From: Onthophagus taurus
Taxonomy: Eukaryota; Arthropoda; Insecta; Coleoptera; Scarabaeidae
Length of the DNA stretch: 64,000 bases
Assembly: GCF_036711975.1 (NCBI RefSeq)
Contig: NC_091973.1
Location: forward strand, 18,414,001 to 18,478,000
Direction: 5' to 3'
In this document: positions 31,706 to 42,675 of the stretch, one piece after another
Position numbering within the stretch: position 1 is the first letter of the stretch
How the letters are laid out: each line of letters starts with the position of its first letter
Notes under the pieces: generated by a model
The model's input: only the letters and a program-made list of their open reading frames with translations
What the model was told of the DNA's origin: nothing
Databases searched by the model: none
Translations under genes and position numbers: made by a program

Positions 31706-33950
31706 TTAACCTTTAACTGATGACGTGCATATTCTATAACACAGAAAAAGAAATCTGCCAAAAAATGAAATTTAAGTAAAACTGTTCTAAAAAATTCAAC
31801 CTTTTGCTTAGTCTTAGTTTTTATATTTTAATTATCTTGAACAAAAAATCTACTATATTTGAATAAAGATTACATTTCAATAAATAAAAAAATAAATAGT
31901 TATGCTTAAATAATTTATGGAAAACACAAAACCACAACACCTCAATATCCGTAAAAATAATCATTTATTCCATACAATTCTTGCATATGTTAACTCTGCA
32001 GTCATCACACATCGCAATTTTACAATACATACAACTATTCTTAGTTTTTTTGTCGTTCTTCCGGGGACAAATTCCACATCTTTTCCTTTTTCCATCCGAA
32101 TTAGCTTGAGAAGGTTGTTCACTTATTAGTTTTTTTACTATTCTCGCAATATTCAAACGCAATTCTCGAGGAAGCCTTTGATTTGTCAAGCGTCTATTTA
32201 AATGGTCTTCTACTAACTGTTGGCTAAGTGTTTGTATAAATTGCAATCTTGAAATATTGTCATAGTTTGGATAGCTTTGATACAGTACAAAAGAGTTAAC
32301 GGAAGCAATATCTAATACCGCATAAAATACGGCCATGGGCCATCGTCTGGTTCGCCTACTTGTACTGTAATTTGCATACTTTTTATCTAGTGTGTCTACA
32401 CCTCCTTTAGTTTCATTGTAAAAAGCTATTATTTCAGGTTTACCGGTAGTTTTGTCGACGCTACTGTTATTATGCATCGAAGAGACCAGAATAACTGCTT
32501 TTCCTTTTTTAGGCACGTAGGAAACGAGGGTCACATTTTTGGTAAAACCGTAGAGAGCAGTTCCTGCTGGTTTTTTACGATTTGCTAAGAACTCTTGAGG
32601 TATTTCTCGTTTGTTTTTTCTCATTGTTCCTACGTAGGTAAGTCCTCTCTTTCGTAACTCATCAACAACTTCTAAAGAGCTGAACCAGTTGTCAGCAGTT
32701 ACATTTCTGTTTGTATTTTGAATAGGAGCAATTAACTGCAACACGGATTGAGTAGGTATTGAAAACTTATGTTCTTCACTAGACAACATCTGCCCATCAC
32801 TGCCTTTTCCAGAATAGATATAACCATTATAAAAATAATTGGTTCGTGCATCAGTTAGAATTTGAACTTTGATGCCATATTTGTTAGGCTTATTAGGCAT
32901 GTATATCCTAAATTGAACATGACCCCGGAAACCAATAAGCATTTCATCAATGCATGTTAGTTCCCCAAGGGAATATTGCTGTTGACAATTGTTTACAAAT
33001 CTTTTAAAAACCCACGATATCGCTGCAGTCTATATTCTATCTTCTATATTATCAAAACGTAAGCAAGCTAAAATAACTAGTACCCTTTGTAAAGACATTA
33101 TACAACGGAATATGTCCCGTCCTGTACCATCTGTTGCAAAAAGAGGGATTGCAAATCTTCATTATTGGATTTGAAAATGGAACTGTAGTACAAGAGTCCA
33201 AAGAAAGCTCGAAGTTCTACCATATCCAAATCCTGTAATTCGGGCTTATTGGTTCTTCCGTATCTTTCTCTCATTTCTATAAGTTTTATATTTGTGTACT
33301 TTAGAATTTCGGATAATATATCGTTTGTCAGTAGACAAGTCCATACTTGTAAAGGCGTTGCTGAATTTCCAATAGCTTTTGCTTCGCCTCGCAGGCCGGG
33401 CAAATGCGACACTATGTTATGTTTTTGCGTTCGAGATCTCTGTATAAGAGGTTGTGATGACCACTTAAAGCGATTTTTTTCCGTAATAAGATTTTGCTGT
33501 TTCATTTGATACTTTCTCACCTCTACGTGCCACTTCATCATCACTTCCTTCAGAAACTTCAAATTCTGAAGCTGAGTCATGTTCGCTTTCCATATCATGT
33601 TGAGATGAATCATCCACATCACTAACATCACTCTCCGCTTCGTTAAACCATTTCATTAATGTCTCTTCATAGTTAGGATCACCATAACGAGCAAAATTAG
33701 AAGTACTAGCCATGTCCGATGTCGTAACGCAATTGGTGACGTGGTGCCAATATGACCCCAATTAAACTTTAATCTCCACTGACACAAACAAGACTGACTG
33801 TATTTCAGTAAAAACGCACAGAACCGTGCAAGTACATCTGCCTTAAAGGTAGATGGAGCTACAGTGGCGTAACTATAAAATTATGTAGTTGCCGGTAAAT
33901 TTAAAATTCGCTGGGGTCACAGGGGCACCACGTCATCAGTTAAAGGTTAA
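31706..33950. mobile_element. piggyBac-family element with TTAA sites and 18-bp inverted ends
   Basis: Left end TTAA (31706-31709) then CCTTTAACTGATGACGTG. Right end CACGTCATCAGTTAAAGG then TTAA (33947-33950), a perfect 18-bp inverted match. The interior is the broken minus-strand transposase below. Ends and target duplication fit piggyBac exactly. Confidence 0.93.
31965..33761 (-). pseudogene. piggyBac-type transposase (PGBD4-like), broken
   Basis: The minus-strand N-terminal acidic region (33761-33465, WFNEAESDVSDVDDSSQHD) is followed in another frame by LRAFFGLLYYSSIFKSNNED (33631-33098). A shifted piece CLRFDNIEDRI and a stop near 33030 come next. The long frame then opens near CIDEMLIGFRGH, the first catalytic Asp, and runs 32942-31965 through TADNWFSSLEVVDEL (second Asp), FYNETKGGVDTLDKKYANY (third Asp) and a CX2C-rich C-terminal finger (RCGICPRKN...CDDCRVNICKNC). 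Two or three frameshifts or stops disable it, though all three catalytic Asp are intact. It fills the TTAA-bounded element. Confidence 0.88.
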
Positions 33951-34263
33951 ACATGTGACAAGGTGGGTAAATGAGTTAATTTTTAGGTTATGTCAAAAAT
34001 TGTAGTTCACGTGGATAGGTGGCAATAACGAACTGTAGTGGGCGTGGCTTCAACACGAGGTTATTATCATGTTGGCGGTCGTAGCTCTTTTGGACAGTGG
34101 TCTATATAAGATGTTTGGGGATTTCCGCAGTTTTATAAAAAAATATCTCAAATTTCTTAATTTCTAATGTTAGCTTCTAAAGTATTTTTTTCGGTTGAGC
34201 TATCGAAACGTAGAGTTTTGACAGTCCAAATAAGGACGTGGCACCTAAAAATTTTTCGCCCGC
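33951..34263. other. Gene-free spacer
   Basis: No coding sequence or element end recognised. TCTATATAAG near 34100 resembles a TATA box but nothing downstream supports a gene. Confidence 0.4.
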
Positions 34264-34265
34264 GG

Positions 34266-34324
34266 CGCATTTTTTAAGGAAAGTAGATCAGTGCCTCTCC
34301 AGTGGAAATTCCTTAAAAAATGCC
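34266..34324. other. Hairpin with 15-bp arms at the edge of an RT relic
   Basis: GCATTTTTTAAGGAA (about 34267-34281) and TTCCTTAAAAAATGC (about 34309-34323) are perfect inverted copies around a short loop. This forms the left boundary of the RT relic. Confidence 0.6.
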
Positions 34325-35245
34325 TTGACTCTAGGTATGGTATCATCACCTAGGCTATAATCGTATCTGATCGTGCCTGCCTTCTTTGTAAAAGAAATAA
34401 GATTACATTTTTCAGGGTTCAGTGTCAAGAAATTTGAGCTGCAATAAATACGTAGCGCATCAATGTCGCGGTGTAGCCTCGAACAATCCAAAGGTGAAGA
34501 AAATCGTGTAAAAATTTTTAAATCGTCAGCATACATCAAGCAATGAGAGTGTTTAATTATTGAAAAAATATCATTGATATAAATATTAAATAGAAGAGGT
34601 CCTAAGTAACTCCCTTGCGGTACACCGAAGGTACCAAATATGCTGTCCGAAAAATAACCATTGATATTCACCTTTAGAGTCCTTCCACGTGTATAGGAGG
34701 CAAACCAACGCACAAGATGTTCGTCAATATCAAACATACGAAGTTTTGAAAGAAGCAGAGCATGATCGACTCGAGTCAACCTGAAAGGAATCATTCATAG
34801 AGTTTCAAATATAATGGGTGTATTCCAACAACTTGCTCTCGACCGAGCGACCTGCAAAAAAGCCGTGCTGTCTATAGTCGATTTTACTTTTCACAATAAA
34901 AATAAGTCTTCTATAAATAAGGTTTTCAAGTATTTTACTAAATAATGGCAATAATGAAATAGGTCTATAATTAGATACCTCACTACGATTTCCGGATTTA
35001 AAGATGAGCCTCCTTCCAACCACTATGTTGAACTTTAATGATTGCTGTAAGAAGAATATGTGGTTATTAGATTTGTTCCTTTTTTCCATTAAATTGTGAA
35101 GTTGTCGGAGTTTTATAGGTAACCCTGTTGTAGTATAAATAGGATGAAATTCTCCATATTTCTCTAATATAATAAAATATGATGTAGGTAAAAGTAAAAA
35201 CTTTTTGAGAAACACTAAAACGTTTAATTCAATGCAAGCAAACAT
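34288..35245 (-). pseudogene. Non-LTR reverse transcriptase fragment (Jockey/CR1-like)
   Basis: Minus-strand frame 35245-34805 includes IFKSGNRSEVSNYRPISLLP and QHGFFAGRS, the start of the RT palm. After a frameshift near 34800, frame 34794-34288 gives RVDHALLLSKLRMF, FGVPQGSYLGPLLFNIYIND, the catalytic LMYADD and NPEKCNLISFT. The segment encoding the first metal-binding Asp is damaged at the frame change. Both ends are truncated: the left at a hairpin and the right at the Penelope fragment near 35205-35245. Confidence 0.8.
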
Positions 35246-35759
35246 GTTTAATTACAATAAAGTTATCTCATTCATTTATCCTCACTATAAACTCCCACCT
35301 AAATATATTTCTATCTCAAAGTACAACCCCGCAATAAATCAACTACACCACATAACTAAAAAACATAACATAAACATAGCCATTAAAAACAATACTAAAA
35401 TTTCCAATATGCTCATTAATAATAAACACAAATTTCACTTTCACTTACTTAACGGTGTTTACAAAATTTCCTGTAGTGAATGTAATAAAATTTATATAGG
35501 TCAAACAGGGAGAAAGTTATTAACACGTTTTAAAGAACACAATAAAGATAAAAATTCCGCTATTTTCAAACATATTACAGAAACAAATCATAAAATAAGT
35601 CTTAATAATATGGAACTTATTCATCACCAACCCAAATCTTTGAAGCTGGACTTACTGGAAGAATATGAAATCTATAAACAATCTAAAAATAACACCGATA
35701 ATCTATTAAACGAAATATTAGATAACAAATATACTCGCTTGTACCACAAATTTAACTGA
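35205..35759 (+). pseudogene. Penelope-like element fragment: GIY-YIG endonuclease end
   Basis: An intact frame of about 184 codons gives the last part of a Penelope-type protein: FIYPHYKLPPKYI, GVYKISCSECNKIYIGQTGR with the GIY-YIG motif and CX2C pair, TRFKEHNK, and FKHITETNHKI, then a C-terminal helix ending HKFN. RT is missing, so it is a truncated insertion. It belongs to a different family from the Penelope element at 15407-18612, since its nuclease keeps canonical YIGQTGR where that one has YMGETGR. Confidence 0.8.
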
Positions 35760-35779
35760 TTACTTCAAAATTTTTTTTT

Positions 35780-36156
35780 GTTATGATGGGGGTGGTGCGC
35801 CGTCGAAGAAAACCAGCCGTTGGTTTAACAATAAAATTTATTTACAATATCTTACAAGGCGTATTTACATCAGGGGTATTTATTTACAGTGGATCGGGCC
35901 TCGATCTTGATGCGGAGCGTCGATCTTGATGCGTAGCGTGGTTGGAGTTTTCTCTTGTTTAACGTACACGTCGCTGGTGTGGTCGGAACTGCCGATGGTG
36001 AACGGTGAACATGACGGGCCTCTTGAGGTACCTGGAATTTCTTCCCTAACCCTCTTCATCGGACCTAAAACAAACGGAAAATATATTACAAAATTTTCAC
36101 TAATTAACAGTGACATCGTAAGTGGAATTGGGAAGGACAGTCGGACTCCTGGATCG
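35780..36156 (-). other. Jockey 3' UTR
   Basis: Minus-strand sequence between the ORF2 stop and the terminal A-run at 35770-35779. It contains two adjacent near-copies of GCATCAAGATCGA (about 35905-35935). Confidence 0.6.
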
Positions 36157-38073
36157 TCAGACGAGAAGCAGCCTTAGCCATTTGTGGCGAAGGTGTTCAA
36201 CGTCGTAATCCGTTAATCCCGCTAGGAGGGGATTGGGGTGGTTTTCGAGCCGCGTAAATTCGGTACTGGCCTTGTCACGAATGAACTCCTCGATGGTCGC
36301 CATCTGGGAATCATTGTGCAGTGTCGGATTACTGACAAACCAAGGTGCATCAAATGCCATCCTTAGGACCTTGTTCTGAACAACTTGGAGTTTTTGCACG
36401 TGCGAGTGCGCGGCGTAACCCCAGACGGAAGAGGCGTAAGTCATCGTAGGTCTGATAACCGCTTTGTAGAGCCGAGTCTTCCGTAGAGGATCCAACTTAC
36501 TTCGACGATTTATCAGAGCGTACAGATTGACCAGAGCTGCTTTCGCCCGGTTCGCCATCGACTCGATGTGACTTTTCCAAGTTAGTTTAGAGTCCAGAAT
36601 GACACCCAAATACTTGGCTTCAGAACGCCAGGGGAGCTCGTCCCCTTGCAGTACCATCGCATCGGGGGGTCTCTTCCTACGCCGAGTAAAAAGTACTGCG
36701 GTACTTTTATCAGCGTTGATTTTGACCCGCCACTTTGCGAAGTAGTCTAGCAGTTCGTCCGATGCTGCCTGCAGTCTACGAGCGGCGACCTTGGGGGACC
36801 AAGATCTGCTGTAGATGCATACATCGTCGGCGTACATCGCTAACTGAATGCCCTCAGAACGGGGTAGGTCGCTCACAAAGATACAAAAGAGTATCGGTGA
36901 AAGCAACGACCCCTGAGGGATGCCTGCAGTTAGGATTCGCTATCTCGAACGCGTACCTTTCAATTTGATGCGCGCCTTTCTACCGTCAAGGTAGGACGCG
37001 ATCAATTGAACTAACGCCAGGGGCACGCCCGCTTCTAGCATTTTGAACAAAAGTCCTTCATGCCATACTTTGTCGAACGCTTTGGCAACGTCGAAAAACA
37101 CAGCACAAGTGTTTTCATTTCGATTGAAGCCATCGGTTATGTGTTCGACAAGTCGCAGTACCTGGTGTACGGTCGAATGTTTGGGTTGGAAACCAAACTG
37201 TTCGTCCCGAATAAGGTTAAGATCTTGAACGGATCTTTGTAGCCTCGTCGGGACGACCCTCTCACATACCTTGCCGAGACAAGAAAGCAAACTGTTGGGC
37301 CTGTAATTTTGCGGGAACGTTGGATTCGCACTGGGTTTCGGTAACACGACGACGTCCGCGCTTTTCCACTTGGTGGGAAAATGGCGCAGCCGGAGCGTCG
37401 CGTTGATGATCCCCGTTAGCGAAACGACCGCTTTTAAAGGTAGAGCCTTTAAAGCGGCGTTTCCTATTCCGTCCGGTCCCGATGCCTTGTTCGACTTACA
37501 TCTCGCGATTGCCTCTTTCACTTCGGTTGGGGAAGCGTGCTCGATGTGCCGATCATCTTCTACAGCCAGTCGCCTGCTCACCACGCGCTCGACTCGATCG
37601 ATGAAATCTTCATCTTCGTCATCGTCGCATAGCGGGCTGCACTGGTTTTCGAAGTTATCGGCATGAGCCTCTGCTTTCTCTTCGAGAGTGAAAGCCATTC
37701 CGGTTTCACCGTGAATGGGCGGCATGCGTGACGTGTTCCCCTTCAGCACCTTGACCATCTTCCAACAGGAGTGATCGCCTTCGCTGTTCAGGGCGTCGAG
37801 TTTGGCGTCGAAAGACGCATATCGGAACTCCGCGAGTTCCCTTCTCACTTTATCGCGCAGACGGTTATAGCGTCTTTTGAGATCGGGATCCCAATTTCGC
37901 TGATAAGTCCGTCTGACGCGATCACGCTCCCGCATAAGTTCCCTGATGCGCGCTGGGAGCGCCCACCGACGGTCCTTTACGGAAATCGTGTTGGTTGCGT
38001 ATCGAAGAGAATCCTCGATAGCGACCGTGAGTCGTTCAGGGGGTGGCACCTTCCTATACCAAAAGTTGTCGTA
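36157..38073 (-). pseudogene. Jockey ORF2, reverse transcriptase half
   Basis: From the insertion edge the frame reads YRKVPPPERLTVAIEDSLRY, a basic helical linker, ASGPDGIGNAALKAL, CLGKVCERVVPTRLQ, FGFQPKHSTVHQ and VFFDVAKAFDKVWH with the first catalytic Asp. It reaches a TAG at 36940-36942, continues in the same frame with AGIPQGSLLSPILF and the catalytic MYADD, and then LTWKSHIESMANRAKAALV and a C-terminal HLRHKWLRLLL before the stop at 36157-36159. Apart from the amber codon this half is intact, so inactivation is mainly by the insertion and that codon. It would copy element RNA onto nicked genomic DNA. Confidence 0.9.
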
Positions 38074-38300
38074 ATGTAGTGTTTCCTCTCACCGTTGAAG
38101 GCGTTAGTAGCGTTTCCCCCACTTCCCCTCACTTCCCGTCCCAACTGGATCGCGTGGTCAGCTGGGTCCACCATTTTATTTGTTTATTTCAATTTAACTG
38201 ACTGTCAGTTAAACAGCGTTTCGTTTAAGTTTTGATCGATTTTTTTTTACTAATTTTAAAATTTTGTGATTGCAAAAAACGAATTGTGTAACAATTAAAT

Positions 38301-38616
38301 ATGGTGCATATATGCTCAGTAAGAAATTGCCCTTCTTATGGAATAAAGGGCATAAAAATGCATGCATTTCCAAAGGATGAAGAGGTATGTATACTTGTTT
38401 ATCTGTATTTAAATGATTAATTTATTTTAAAGGGGTGTTTGTTTTATAATAACATTGTTGTTTCAGTTATACAAAGAATGGATTAATGCTATCCAACGAA
38501 ATGATTTTTTGACAATGCCGGTTCAAAAAGTAAGGGCAAATAGAAGAGTTTGTAGCATGCATTTTACCAATAATCAATATTTTATGGAATGCATGAATAA
38601 ATCCAATTTGAAATAA
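38301..38616 (+). CDS. Two-exon THAP zinc-finger protein (77 aa, probably truncated)
   Basis: Exon 1 (38301-38384) begins MVHICSVRNCPSYGIKG and ends HAFPKDEE; GTATGT follows. An intron of 82 nt ends TTGTTTCAG at 38466, and exon 2 (38467-38616) reads LYKEWINAIQRNDF, then RVCSMHFTNNQYF, to a TAA. The C-X4-C (Cys5, Cys10), the Trp of EWINAI and the C-X2-H (Cys57, His60) are the C2CH zinc ligands and core of a THAP DNA-binding domain. In transposons this domain binds element ends. The stop comes soon after the domain, and the following sequence contains further readable basic text in other frames, so the gene is probably a truncated transposase N-terminus. Confidence 0.7.
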
Positions 38617-38749
38617 GAATCCAATACAATACGATATAGTAAGTAAGAGCAAAAAAGGAAAAGGTCTTCCTTTTCCAGCTAGAACAACCATCAAAAAGGA
38701 GACCTTAACTAAAAGGGCCTCTCTTGCTTACTATGTTCGTAAAACATAC

Positions 38750-39007
38750 TGTAATGTTTAACCTCTTCTTTTCATTTCTGTGTGATTTCTTTATGGGTTT
38801 CGAGTGTAATTTATTTAAAATAACTTTTTTCTTTACTTTCTTTATTTATTCTTACGACGACTACATTACAGGTCTAAGTTTAGCTTACTTCTAATTACCA
38901 ATATAACAATCACAATTTATTTGTTGAATTGGCGAATATCGCACTCCTCGCACAAGTATGCCTACTCGTGCGTTTTTTTGAGTTTATTGACTTGATTAAT
39001 TATCGCA
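38750..39007 (-). repeat. 3' LTR of gypsy copy 2
   Basis: 258 bp; plus-strand text TGTAATGTTTAACCTC...AATTATCGCA. It shares about 118 bp with the 5' LTR, interrupted by a ~140-bp segment (about 38775-38915) present only here. Confidence 0.8.
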
Positions 39008-39022
39008 TTACACCTTCCTCGC
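39008..39022 (-). promoter_or_regulatory. Polypurine tract of gypsy copy 2
   Basis: Minus strand GCGAGGAAGGTGTAA just before the 3' LTR. A second near-copy (AGGAAGGTGTAAT) lies about 90 bp upstream, near 39095-39108. Confidence 0.55.
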
Positions 39023-39176
39023 TAACAAAGAAAATAATAACTATCGCGAATATTATTATTTTCTTTCTTCAACGTTAATTTGAGGTTTCTTTCCATTACA
39101 CCTTCCTATTACATCTAATATTCTTAAATCTACGTCCCGGGTTTCTAATTTAAAACTAAATAACAACTAAATTTAT

Positions 39177-42100
39177 TTAGTTATGATATGGTTTTACGCG
39201 GTTTTTATGCACTTCCACAGTTTTATTTTTTACTTTAATAATTACATTGGGTGAATTTTCACGAATGACTTTATAAGGTCCGATGTATTCAATGAGGTTA
39301 TTTCGCACATCGTCCCAAGCGCTTTGTAAGCGAAATTTTAATTCTGTTGGGTAATCGTTGAAATTATATATGGGATCAATTTTTGTTAATAAATTTGACG
39401 GTAAATTACATTTTTTTCCAAATACCAACTCATACGGCGTATATTTCGTCTCCGTATGCACTGTATTATGAAATGAAAAGCACCAAAAGGGCACCCATGT
39501 ACTCCATGTATATGGAAATTTATTTGTTTGGGTACGTAAGTATGCCCCTAAGCATTTGTGAGTGTTTTCTAATGATCCCAATGTTTCATGGTGGTAAGCT
39601 GTTGAAGACAATTGCTTAATACCTAAAAGTTTTGCGGACTCTTTAAAGACATTTGCCAGAAATTCTTTACCCTGATCTGTAACAATTCCCGTTGGAATGC
39701 CTAATTTTAAAATGAAATTATTTACGAAAGACTGTGCTACCGTTAAGGCTTCCTTGTTTATCAATGGGTAAGCTTCTACGAATTTAGTGAGTTCACATTG
39801 TATTGTTAAGATGTATCTATTATCATCGTTATCCTGAACAAGTGGACCCACCAAATCCAAATAAATTTTTTGAAACGCCGACAAAGAAGTAGTGGTGATT
39901 GACAAAGGTTCCACATTAGGTTTTGAATGCTTGTACCTTTGGCAATCATCACACCTCTTCACGAAGTTAGATACATCATTTCTCAGATTTTCCCAAAAAT
40001 AATATTTTTTGATGTTAGCGTACATTAGATTAATTCCTGAATGTCGTCCGGTAGGAAGCAAATGAAAATCGTTAAGGATTAATTGACGCGTTTGTTTACA
40101 TTTAATTCTTTCTGCTTTAGCAATAACGCAAATTTTTATATTGTATTGTTGAAGGTTTATCGATGCTTTTGAAAATAGAGCAATTAATTTCTCATTTTGT
40201 TCACATTTATACACGTACAATTTTGGAATTACGTATTTTCTACAAATATCATTCAAGTGTCTCAACTCTGCGTCTAGGGCAGAAGCTGATAGACAACTTT
40301 TAATATAAATTACTTTTATTTTGATATCATAATATATATTACCCAATTTAATTATGTTTTTATTTAAGTACGTTTTATTATTTAATTCTCGAATTTCTAC
40401 CGAATTGAGGGGCGGTTTCAATACTTCAACAATGCTAGGATGGCCAGTCCCGTCATTGCTTTCATCAATTGAAGATCCTCTAAAACGAGTAGACAAATTT
40501 AAATTTTTCTTACTTTGTGCTCTGGTAACTATAAAAACATTATTTGCTAATTCTTTTAGATCGTTTGAATCAATTTTAATTCTTGATAAAGCATCAGCAG
40601 GTGCGTTATCTTTTCCCTTCACAAAATTCACCTCGAAATCAAATTCCTCCAGTACCAACCTAAATTTTGTTAGTCTAGACGACGGATTATTCATACCAAA
40701 CAAATATACTAATGGTCGATGGTCTGTGTATATTTGAAATTTACGTCCAAAAAGGTAAGGACGAAAATGTTTCACTGACCAAACAATAGCTAAAAGTTCT
40801 TTTTCGATAGTGGCATAATTAATTTCGGATTTGTTTAGGGCTCTGCTGGCGTATGCAATTGGTTTATTGTTAGAATTACATAAAACTGCCCCAATTGCAT
40901 AACCAGAAGCGTCCGTCCTTAGAATAAATTCATTTTCCGGGGAGAAGTTCGGATATTGCAATAAGGGTGGATTTATTAGATATTGTTTAAGTGTTTCAAA
41001 TGACGATTGACAATCTTCATCCCAAACAAATTTGACTGCTTTCCGAGCTAATCTGTTTAAAGGTGTAGCGATTTCCGCAAAATTTTTAATAAATTTCCTG
41101 TAATAGTTAACAAACGCTACGAATCGTTTTGTTTCGTCTGCTGACTTAGGAATCGGATAATTTCTTATAACACTGATTTTATTCGGATCTGGTTGAATAC
41201 TTTCTGCAGAAATATAATGTCCTAAATACAAAACTTCTCTTTTTAAAAATTTACATTTTGTCGGATTAAGTTTTAAATTAACTTGACGCAATTTCTCAAG
41301 AACTTTAACTAAATTCTGGTTATGGTTCTGTAATCCATTTCCGAATACAATTAGGTCATCTAAATATACAAAGCAAGATTGAAAATTTAACCCAGACATT
41401 GCTATTGTCATTGCCCTTGAAAATGAACTCGGGCTGGTTTTTAAACCCATAGGAAGCCTAGTCATCTGAAACTGACCCTTATTGGTTGTGAAAGCTGTAT
41501 ACTTTCTGCTTTCTTTATCAAGCTCGATTTGATAATAACCTTGGGAAAGGTCTAAATGCGAAAAATAAACTGCTCCGGCTAATGAATCCAAAATCTCGGT
41601 TATGTTTGGCAATGGAAATCGGTCATCCTCTATGTTTTTATTTAAAAGTCTATAATCTATGACAACTCTCCACTTTTTTTCTCCGTTGGAATCTGATTTC
41701 TTGGGAACAATTAAAAGAGGTGAGGACCAACTTGATTTGGTTTCCTCAATAACACCCTCGTTCAACATTTTATCAATTTGCTTGTCGATTTCTACCTTTT
41801 GGCTATGAGGCAACCGATACGGTTTAACATATATTGGTTGTACGTTTTGTTTTAATCGAATATTTTCTTTGAGAATGTTTGTCACGCTTATAGGATCGTT
41901 TTCTAATAGAAAAGTGCCTGCGTATTTTGCGCAAATTTTTTGTATTGACGTCTTTTCTTCCTTGTTTAATTCTTTAACGTCTATTAAATCTAATACTTTG
42001 TTAACTCTATCTAACGTAATTTCATTGCAATCGAAAGAATATAATTCAAAATTATTTAATTTAGAAGTGCACGGTCTAAAATTTCTAATTTTAACATCAT

Positions 42101-42653
42101 TATCGTTTGTGTTTAAAATACGAACAGGTATGACGTGTGATTTAGGTTTCGCAATAACACCAGCTGTAAAAACTCCTTCCGCAATTTTGCAAGGTGAGAC
42201 AACACAATCATCATGATCATCGACCCAACAATATTTTATTATTTCGCAACGCGAACGAATTGTGGTATAATTTTCATATATTGATTCTAATGGAATACTA
42301 ATTTGTTTTGAATCATGCCAAATAAACATTAAAAATTTTCCGAAATCTATAGTTACAGCATATTTTACTAGAAAATCAGAACCAATTATTCCATTCATAT
42401 TTCTACAAAAGTTGTTCATTACCAAAAATTCATGTTTAAGTTTATTATTTAATATATCTATATTAAGAGTAACTGATCCTAAAGATTTAGTGGAACCACC
42501 AATTCCATTAATTGTAATCTTTTTGTTAAAATCAATTTTTTCATAAGGTTCTAAAATATCTTTAAAAATCACACTTACAGTGGCACCAGTGTCAATGAGA
42601 AAATTTAGTTTTTTATTTTTATATGAAATGCAAATGTAGTTCATACCGTTCAT
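39177..42653 (-). CDS. Pol polyprotein of gypsy copy 2 (1158 aa)
   Basis: One open frame with protease LIDTGATVSVIF near residue 20, RT from about 270 with VYLDDLIVFG near 430, RNase H with RTDASGYAIGAVL near 580 and YTDHRPLVYLFG, a zinc-binding integrase domain (HSGINLMY...CDDCQRYKHSK) and a core with LDLVGPL, TDQGKEFLANVF and an ETLGSLENTH region that supplies the catalytic Glu. The C-terminus has the GPY-type IGPYKVIRENSPNVI module. It starts 22 nt after the gag stop; frames differ, so expression needs frameshift or reinitiation. All catalytic motifs are present and I see no break. It would act in a cytoplasmic particle and in nuclear integration. Confidence 0.92.
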   Translation of the reverse strand: MNGMNYICISYKNKKLNFLIDTGATVSVIFKDILEPYEKIDFNKKITINGIGGSTKSLGSVTLNIDILNNKLKHEFLVMNNFCRNMNGIIGSDFLVKYAVTIDFGKFLMFIWHDSKQISIPLESIYENYTTIRSRCEIIKYCWVDDHDDCVVSPCKIAEGVFTAGVIAKPKSHVIPVRILNTNDNDVKIRNFRPCTSKLNNFELYSFDCNEITLDRVNKVLDLIDVKELNKEEKTSIQKICAKYAGTFLLENDPISVTNILKENIRLKQNVQPIYVKPYRLPHSQKVEIDKQIDKMLNEGVIEETKSSWSSPLLIVPKKSDSNGEKKWRVVIDYRLLNKNIEDDRFPLPNITEILDSLAGAVYFSHLDLSQGYYQIELDKESRKYTAFTTNKGQFQMTRLPMGLKTSPSSFSRAMTIAMSGLNFQSCFVYLDDLIVFGNGLQNHNQNLVKVLEKLRQVNLKLNPTKCKFLKREVLYLGHYISAESIQPDPNKISVIRNYPIPKSADETKRFVAFVNYYRKFIKNFAEIATPLNRLARKAVKFVWDEDCQSSFETLKQYLINPPLLQYPNFSPENEFILRTDASGYAIGAVLCNSNNKPIAYASRALNKSEINYATIEKELLAIVWSVKHFRPYLFGRKFQIYTDHRPLVYLFGMNNPSSRLTKFRLVLEEFDFEVNFVKGKDNAPADALSRIKIDSNDLKELANNVFIVTRAQSKKNLNLSTRFRGSSIDESNDGTGHPSIVEVLKPPLNSVEIRELNNKTYLNKNIIKLGNIYYDIKIKVIYIKSCLSASALDAELRHLNDICRKYVIPKLYVYKCEQNEKLIALFSKASINLQQYNIKICVIAKAERIKCKQTRQLILNDFHLLPTGRHSGINLMYANIKKYYFWENLRNDVSNFVKRCDDCQRYKHSKPNVEPLSITTTSLSAFQKIYLDLVGPLVQDNDDNRYILTIQCELTKFVEAYPLINKEALTVAQSFVNNFILKLGIPTGIVTDQGKEFLANVFKESAKLLGIKQLSSTAYHHETLGSLENTHKCLGAYLRTQTNKFPYTWSTWVPFWCFSFHNTVHTETKYTPYELVFGKKCNLPSNLLTKIDPIYNFNDYPTELKFRLQSAWDDVRNNLIEYIGPYKVIRENSPNVIIKVKNKTVEVHKNRVKPYHN

Positions 42654-42675
42654 ACTTAAAATTACATTATCAGAA

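Noticed and set aside
34100..34115. TATA-like TCTATATAAG as a host promoter
   Set aside because: No gene or RNA feature follows within reach.
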